DNA of 64,000 nt from DASRAP01 sp964503275 (GTDB taxonomy: Bacteria > Gemmatimonadota > Gemmatimonadetes > Gemmatimonadales > Gemmatimonadaceae). Location of the stretch: contig CAZCZO010000002.1 of NCBI GenBank assembly GCA_964503275.1, positions 1 through 64,000 of the forward strand, written 5' to 3'. Below the pieces are notes generated by a model, which worked only from the letters and a program-made list of their open reading frames with translations, had not been told where the DNA came from and did not search any database. This document shows, in pieces, positions 59,843 through 64,000 of this stretch (position 1 is the stretch's first letter; each line of letters begins with the position of its first letter). A program made the translations under genes and the position numbers.

Positions 59843-60508
59843 TCAGCGACCCGTCTTGCACACCCGGCGCACCGGACACACCTCGCAGCGCGCCACGCGC
59901 GCCGTACAGACCAGCGCCCCCAGCTCCATCAGCGCCTGATTGTGCGTCCACGCCGCCTTGCCCGTGCGCGGCAGGATGTGCTCCGCGATCGCCCAGAGCT
60001 TCTTCTGCCCCTTGCCGCTCTTGAGGTCCGTCCGGGGCGCGAACACACGCGTCAGGACGCGCGCCACGTTCGTGTCCACCAGCGCGGCGCGACGCTCGTA
60101 GGCGAACGACGACACGGCGCCCGCCGTGTACGCGCCGATGCCCGGCAACGCACGGAGCTCGTCGACCTCGGCCGGGATCACCCCGTCGCGCTCGGTCGTC
60201 ACCTGCTGCGCCAACGCGTGCAGGTTGCGCGCCCGTGCATAGTAGCCGAGGCCTTCCCACGACTCGCGCACCTGGGCGGGTGGGGCCTTGGCCAACGTGT
60301 ACAGATCGGGGAAGCGCTCGAGGAAGCGCCCGTAGAACTCCACCACGCGCGACACCTGCGTCTGCTGGAGCATGAGCTCCGAGACGAGCACATGATACGG
60401 ATCACGCGTGTGACGCCACGGCAGGTCGCGGCGGTGGCGCCGGAACCACGCCGCGAGTCGCTTCCGGAACTCCGCGGCGTCGGCCGTCGGCGGCAGCGCA
60501 CGCGTCAC
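59843..60508 (-). CDS. mutY: A/G-specific adenine glycosylase, short form
   Basis: The 221-residue protein has the MutY HhH-GPD core: catalytic Glu44 in SELMLQQTQV, the hairpin LPGIGAYTAGAV (121-132) and catalytic Asp145 in VDTNVARVL. The 4Fe-4S cluster Cys residues are 201, 208, 211 and 217 (C-x6-C-x2-C-x5-C). It excises adenine opposite 8-oxoguanine. It lacks the C-terminal NUDIX-like domain that recognises 8-oxoG in full MutY (about 350 residues), so discrimination may be weaker. Its GTG start overlaps the upstream VWA gene stop by four bases. Confidence 0.88.
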   Translation of the reverse strand: MTRALPPTADAAEFRKRLAAWFRRHRRDLPWRHTRDPYHVLVSELMLQQTQVSRVVEFYGRFLERFPDLYTLAKAPPAQVRESWEGLGYYARARNLHALAQQVTTERDGVIPAEVDELRALPGIGAYTAGAVSSFAYERRAALVDTNVARVLTRVFAPRTDLKSGKGQKKLWAIAEHILPRTGKAAWTHNQALMELGALVCTARVARCEVCPVRRVCKTGR

Positions 60509-61782
60509 GAGGCCGACTTCGTCTTGCGCTTGAGGAAGTCCATCAGCACGAACTGCCCGAGCGACATGGTGTTCGTGAAGTACGCGCGCCCGCGGGCGAT
60601 GGCCGAGACCTGCTTGACGAAGTCCACCAGCTGTCGGTCGCGCGCGAGCATGAACGTGTTGATCACGATGCCGCTCTTCCGGCACGCTGCGACTTCGCGC
60701 AGGGTCTCCGCGTAGATCACCGGGTCGATCCAGCCGGAGTTCTTGTACGAGCGTCCGTCGGGCAGGGTGAGCGCGCTGGGCTTGCCGTCGGTGATCATGA
60801 TGATCTGCCGCATGTCCTTCTTCTGCGCCATCAGGATGCGGCGCGCCAGTTTGAGGCCCTGCGCGGTGTTCGTGTGGTAGGGCCCGACCTGCGCGTGGGC
60901 GAGGGTCGCCACCGGGATCTCCTCCGCGTCGTCGTGGAAGAGGACGACGCGGATGGTGTCGCCAGGGAACTGGGTGCGGATGAGATGCGTGAGCGCGAGC
61001 GCGACCTTCTTGGCGGGCGTGAAGCGGTCCTCGCCGTACAGGATCATGGAGTGCGAGGTGTCGAGCATCAGCACCGTGGCACAGCTGGAGCGGTACTCGG
61101 ACTGCCGCACCATCAGGTCGCGGTAGTCGATGTCGATGGGCACGTCGAGCGACCCCGTGCGTGCCAGCGCGTTGGTCAGCGTGGCGTTGACGTCGAGGTT
61201 GAGCACGTCGCCGAACTCATAGGGCTTGCTGCCGGCGTCCGACTCGATGCCGGTGGCCAGGTGCGGCGTATCGTGCGCGCCGAAGGAGCTCTTGCCGAAG
61301 CCCTGCAGCAGCGAGCGGAGCGTGCGATACCCCAGGAAGTCGATGCCGCGGTCGGTGAGCTTGAACTGCACGTCGCGCGCGGCGGACTTGGCGGCGTCGC
61401 CGACGGCTGAGTGACCGGCGGGGACCTGCGGCGCCTGCTCCGCGCTGATCATCCCCTCGGCCATGAGTTTCTGCACCAACTGGTCCAGCAGCTCGGCGAG
61501 CTTGGCCTCGCTGATCTCGTCGCCCTCGCCGCGGAGGGCATCGAGCATCTCCGGGGTGATCTGGCCGGAGTCGATGAGTGCGTTGAGGATGGCCTGCTTG
61601 AGCGCGTCGAGCGAGCGGTCCGCGTCGCCCTCCAGGTCCGGATCGCCCCACGGCGAACGGCCCGCACCACCGCCGGCGAAGCCCGACTGCAGCAGGAAGT
61701 CCGCGAGTTGGTCGAGCAGGGCCTGCAGGTCGACCGCGTCGGCCAGCTCGGGCGAGAACTTGGAGTAGCGGTGGGATCGCAT
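60505..61782 (-). CDS. VWA-domain protein (CoxE/magnesium-chelatase-like)
   Basis: The 425-residue protein has an N-terminal helical region (about 1-200) and a C-terminal VWA domain with the metal site LMLDTSHSMILYG near 240. The later loop HTNTAQGLKLARRIL and strand IIMITDGKPSAL follow. Such proteins usually work with a MoxR-type AAA ATPase, none of which is nearby. It is upstream of, and translationally coupled to, mutY, an unusual neighbour. Start ATG 61782 is preferred over 61833. Confidence 0.8.
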   Translation of the reverse strand: MRSHRYSKFSPELADAVDLQALLDQLADFLLQSGFAGGGAGRSPWGDPDLEGDADRSLDALKQAILNALIDSGQITPEMLDALRGEGDEISEAKLAELLDQLVQKLMAEGMISAEQAPQVPAGHSAVGDAAKSAARDVQFKLTDRGIDFLGYRTLRSLLQGFGKSSFGAHDTPHLATGIESDAGSKPYEFGDVLNLDVNATLTNALARTGSLDVPIDIDYRDLMVRQSEYRSSCATVLMLDTSHSMILYGEDRFTPAKKVALALTHLIRTQFPGDTIRVVLFHDDAEEIPVATLAHAQVGPYHTNTAQGLKLARRILMAQKKDMRQIIMITDGKPSALTLPDGRSYKNSGWIDPVIYAETLREVAACRKSGIVINTFMLARDRQLVDFVKQVSAIARGRAYFTNTMSLGQFVLMDFLKRKTKSAS

Positions 61783-61854
61783 AGCAGCTCGCCTCAAGAG
61801 TAACCCGCGGACGGCGGTCCGCGCGACGGTCACCCGCCCGCTCGGCCTCCAGCC

Positions 61855-62619
61855 TCAGTGCGTCGCCGCGCGGCCGTGCGACAGCGTCCGTATGACGCGA
61901 AGCGCGGCGAAGGTCTGCTCGGTTCCCCGGCTCGCCGCCACGCCGACGCCGCCCTGCAGGGCCCAGTCGCCGCGGCGCCCGTGCAGTTGCGGCATGATCC
62001 GGATGCTCGGGTTGTCGGTGCGGGGTGACTCCACATTGAACTCCAGACCGATGGTGGCGCGGCGGAACTCCTTGAAGAGCGTCGCATTCCCGAGATAGGA
62101 CAGGTACGCCCCCGCGGGATCCGTGAGCAGCCCGTCCCCGTATTTGGCGCCTTGCAGGACGGAGAGCGACCAGGTGGGGGCGAATCGGAGCCCGCCCACG
62201 TAGAGCAGCGCGAGGTCGTAGCCGGCATCGAGCCCGGAGCGTTCGGCGATGATCTGCGCCCCGTGGATGTACCGCCCGGGCACGGGCGTCCCGAAGGTGA
62301 GCTGCGACATCAGCTTCACCGATTCCACGCGGTCGCGGTCCATGGCGAGTTCGAGCTCGAACGCCACGCCGTCACGCCAGATCCACTCGATCTCGGGGTT
62401 CCAGTAGAACCGGTCGCGGTCGTTCCGGAAGTCATTGCGCACGAGCGCATTGACCTCGAGTTCGCCGCGCGTGGCGCCCAGCCCGCGGACGAGGTCGAAG
62501 AGCATGGGCTCGGGGACGTTCGGATTCTGCGCGGCGGCGGCGATGGGACCGAGCGCGAGGGGCAATACCAGTGCGAGGGCGCACGCGAGATGGCGGCCTC
62601 GGGACACAGGGGTCGTCAT
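61855..62619 (-). CDS. Outer-membrane barrel-like protein, unknown
   Basis: From ATG 62619 (254 residues) the protein has a Sec signal (LACALALVLPLALGPIAAAAQ). The mature part has amphipathic strands (LEVNALVRNDFRND, IEWIWRDGVAFELELAMD, YDLALLYVGGLRF) and ends with a strand-like FAALRVIRTLSH. It probably forms a beta barrel. No family is recognised; it is monocistronic in appearance. Confidence 0.6.
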   Translation of the reverse strand: MTTPVSRGRHLACALALVLPLALGPIAAAAQNPNVPEPMLFDLVRGLGATRGELEVNALVRNDFRNDRDRFYWNPEIEWIWRDGVAFELELAMDRDRVESVKLMSQLTFGTPVPGRYIHGAQIIAERSGLDAGYDLALLYVGGLRFAPTWSLSVLQGAKYGDGLLTDPAGAYLSYLGNATLFKEFRRATIGLEFNVESPRTDNPSIRIMPQLHGRRGDWALQGGVGVAASRGTEQTFAALRVIRTLSHGRAATH

Positions 62620-62718
62620 GGAGTGCGGGCTGTGGGGGGGACACGCGGTGACGTCGAACCGACGCGACCCCCCTGCTACCCCGTCGACCACTAGGTGTTC
62701 ATGCCGCCCGGCGATCGC

Positions 62719-63687
62719 TCAGCGGAACACCGTGAACAGGTACACGCCGTAGACCCCCAGCAGCAGCGCTCCCTCGCCCCGGGTGATGACGAATCCCCGC
62801 CGCATGATGGGCAACAGCATCAGCGCCACGCCAGCCATCCACCAAGCGTCGGTACTCACGGCGGCCGCGTCGACTTCGAGTGGCGAGATCAGCGCGACCG
62901 TCCCGAGGATCCCGAAGAGGTTCATGATGTTCGACCCGATCACATTGCCGAGTGCCATCTCGCTCTGACCACGGCGCGCCGCGGCGATGGACGCCGCGAC
63001 CTCGGGGAGCCCCGTGCCGATCGAGACGATGGTGAGGCCGATGACGCGCTCGCTGAGGCCGGCGAGCTCCGCGAGGGTCACCGCGCCCTTGAGCAAGATG
63101 TTGCCGCCGCCGACCAGCAGCACGATCCCAACGGCCAGCAAGCCCAGCGATGGTCCCAGCCGCTGCAGGCGTCCTGAGAACGACCGCACCTGCACTTCTT
63201 CGGCGAGGTCCGAGGCCTCCTCGGCCTGCAGGTCGTTGCGTGCGATCCGCACGACGAAGGCCGTGAAGATGACCAGCGCGAGCACGAAGAACAGCCCCTC
63301 GAGCCGGTCCAGCCGTCCGTCGCGGATCAGCAGCAGGCATTGCAGGGAGGCCACGAGCATCACCGGCCACTCCAAGCGCACCACGTTGCCGTGCACCCGG
63401 ATGGGCTGGATGAGCGCCGTGAGGCCGAGCACCACGCAGATGTTGAAGACGTTCACCCCGAGCACATTGCCGATCCCGATGTCGGCGTTGCCGCGCAGGG
63501 CCGACGTGGCGCCGATGGTGAGCTCGGGCAGCGAGGTGCCCATGGCGACGATCGTCAAGCCGATGACCGCCGGCGACATGCGCGCGAGCCGCGCGATGAC
63601 CGTGGCGCCGCGCACCAGCAGGTCGGCCCCCGTGCCCAGGAGGACGATGCCCAGCGCGACGAGCGCGAGCGAGAGGGTGGCGTTCAC
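62719..63687 (-). CDS. Calcium/sodium antiporter (YrbG type)
   Basis: The 322-residue protein has about ten helices in two inverted halves with the alpha repeats GTSLPELTIG (first) and GTGLPEVAASI (second), and GNVLGVNVFN and GNVIGSNIMN, the ion-coordinating motifs of the CaCA superfamily. It exchanges Na+ or K+ for Ca2+. A basic and acidic loop separates the halves. It starts with GTG overlapping the GNAT stop by four bases (GTGA). Confidence 0.9.
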   Translation of the reverse strand: MNATLSLALVALGIVLLGTGADLLVRGATVIARLARMSPAVIGLTIVAMGTSLPELTIGATSALRGNADIGIGNVLGVNVFNICVVLGLTALIQPIRVHGNVVRLEWPVMLVASLQCLLLIRDGRLDRLEGLFFVLALVIFTAFVVRIARNDLQAEEASDLAEEVQVRSFSGRLQRLGPSLGLLAVGIVLLVGGGNILLKGAVTLAELAGLSERVIGLTIVSIGTGLPEVAASIAAARRGQSEMALGNVIGSNIMNLFGILGTVALISPLEVDAAAVSTDAWWMAGVALMLLPIMRRGFVITRGEGALLLGVYGVYLFTVFR

Positions 63688-64000
63688 GCGCCCGGCAGCG
63701 GGCGCAGATCCCGGCGTCGGAGGTACTCGACCGTGGGGAAGCCGAGGCGCTCCCAGGCCAGATTGGCGTGTACGTTCTCGGGCGTCGAATGCAAGCGGAT
63801 CTCGGTGAGGCCACGCGCGCGGCACCAGGTGGCCGCCGCGTCGACGAGTTGGGTCAGGATGCCTTTGCGGCGCTGTGACTCGATCACATAGACCGAGGCG
63901 ATGTACCCGAAGCGCGCAGGCCGCAGCAGCGGCGACCCGCGCCCCTCGATACACCGCAGCATACCCACCGGTTGCTTGCCGAGCATCGCGATCATGGTGA
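63684..64000 (-). CDS. GNAT acetyltransferase, 5' end beyond window
   Basis: At least 103 residues of a GNAT domain are present: VYVIESQRRKGILTQLVDAA holds the acetyl-CoA pyrophosphate loop (Q-R-R-K-G-I), and NVHANLAWERLGF is the family C-terminal motif. The frame is open to the window edge, so the true start is outside. The target amine is unknown. It is translationally coupled to the antiporter downstream. Confidence 0.75.
   Translation of the reverse strand, partial: TMIAMLGKQPVGMLRCIEGRGSPLLRPARFGYIASVYVIESQRRKGILTQLVDAAATWCRARGLTEIRLHSTPENVHANLAWERLGFPTVEYLRRRDLRPLPGA

Noticed and set aside
61411..61803. Plus-strand frame opposite the VWA gene
   Set aside because: It has no ribosome site or domain and its codon positions mirror the VWA gene.
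1..64000. Avoidance of GAATTC as evidence for the EcoRI-like specificity
   Set aside because: At least five GAATTC sites are present, close to what base composition predicts by rough estimate; a mobile cassette may also be too recent to leave a signature.

Overview
The window is high-GC DNA, roughly 70% by eye, with densely packed genes and short gaps. The gene content suggests a Gram-negative environmental bacterium, most likely Gemmatimonadota. The evidence is many secreted or lipoprotein beta-propellers, a sortilin-like BNR protein, an M1 peptidase, a BlaI/M56-TonB pair and outer-membrane barrels. This is inference; no rRNA or taxonomic marker is present. I recognised no tRNA, rRNA or CRISPR array.

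Left end (1-3.8 kb): a small integron-like cassette array of visibly lower GC. Cassette 1 (231-2249) carries a D12-class adenine methyltransferase and an EcoRI-family restriction endonuclease. Cassette 2 (2250-3083) carries a reversed HigBA toxin-antitoxin pair. The cassette limits can be read directly: each attC carries an R'' box that is the exact reverse complement of the R' core formed when that cassette is circularised. A VapBC pair and a zinc-ribbon protein follow.

4-13.5 kb: ordinary chromosomal genes. These are a decayed alpha/beta hydrolase, a kelch lipoprotein, an RluA-type pseudouridine synthase, an outer-membrane protein, an ABC exporter fused to a cyclic-nucleotide-binding domain and coupled to a SET-domain protein, and an NSS transporter with a 42-residue MetS-like subunit.

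13.7-26 kb: an accessory stretch. It holds an orphan antitoxin, repeats resembling an insertion-sequence end, a TetR regulator, an FtsH-like M41 peptidase with a ruined ATPase domain, a VWA-PP2C-kinase operon of the TerY-P (YegL/YegK/YegI) type, an SPFH/NfeD pair, a VapBC pair and a Fic protein with a repeated operator at its start.

26-64 kb: metabolic, envelope and secreted proteins. They include a PLP sulfur-amino-acid lyase with a divergent Lrp regulator, a nucleotidyltransferase-fold pair, an M1 aminopeptidase, a large BNR protein, a thioredoxin/cytochrome/copper-monooxygenase fusion and an alanine symporter. Further on are BlaI plus M56-TonB under a textbook promoter and operator, an acyl-CoA-ligase-like enzyme, a serine hydrolase, a cyanophycinase-like peptidase and a second SPFH/NfeD pair. 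The last part has YaeQ, a MacB/LolD-type ABC module, a short MutY coupled to a VWA protein, and a calcium/sodium antiporter overlapping a GNAT gene cut by the window end.

Many genes overlap by 4 bases (ATGA or GTGA) with their upstream neighbour, so translational coupling is common here. Several toxin-antitoxin promoters look leaderless.
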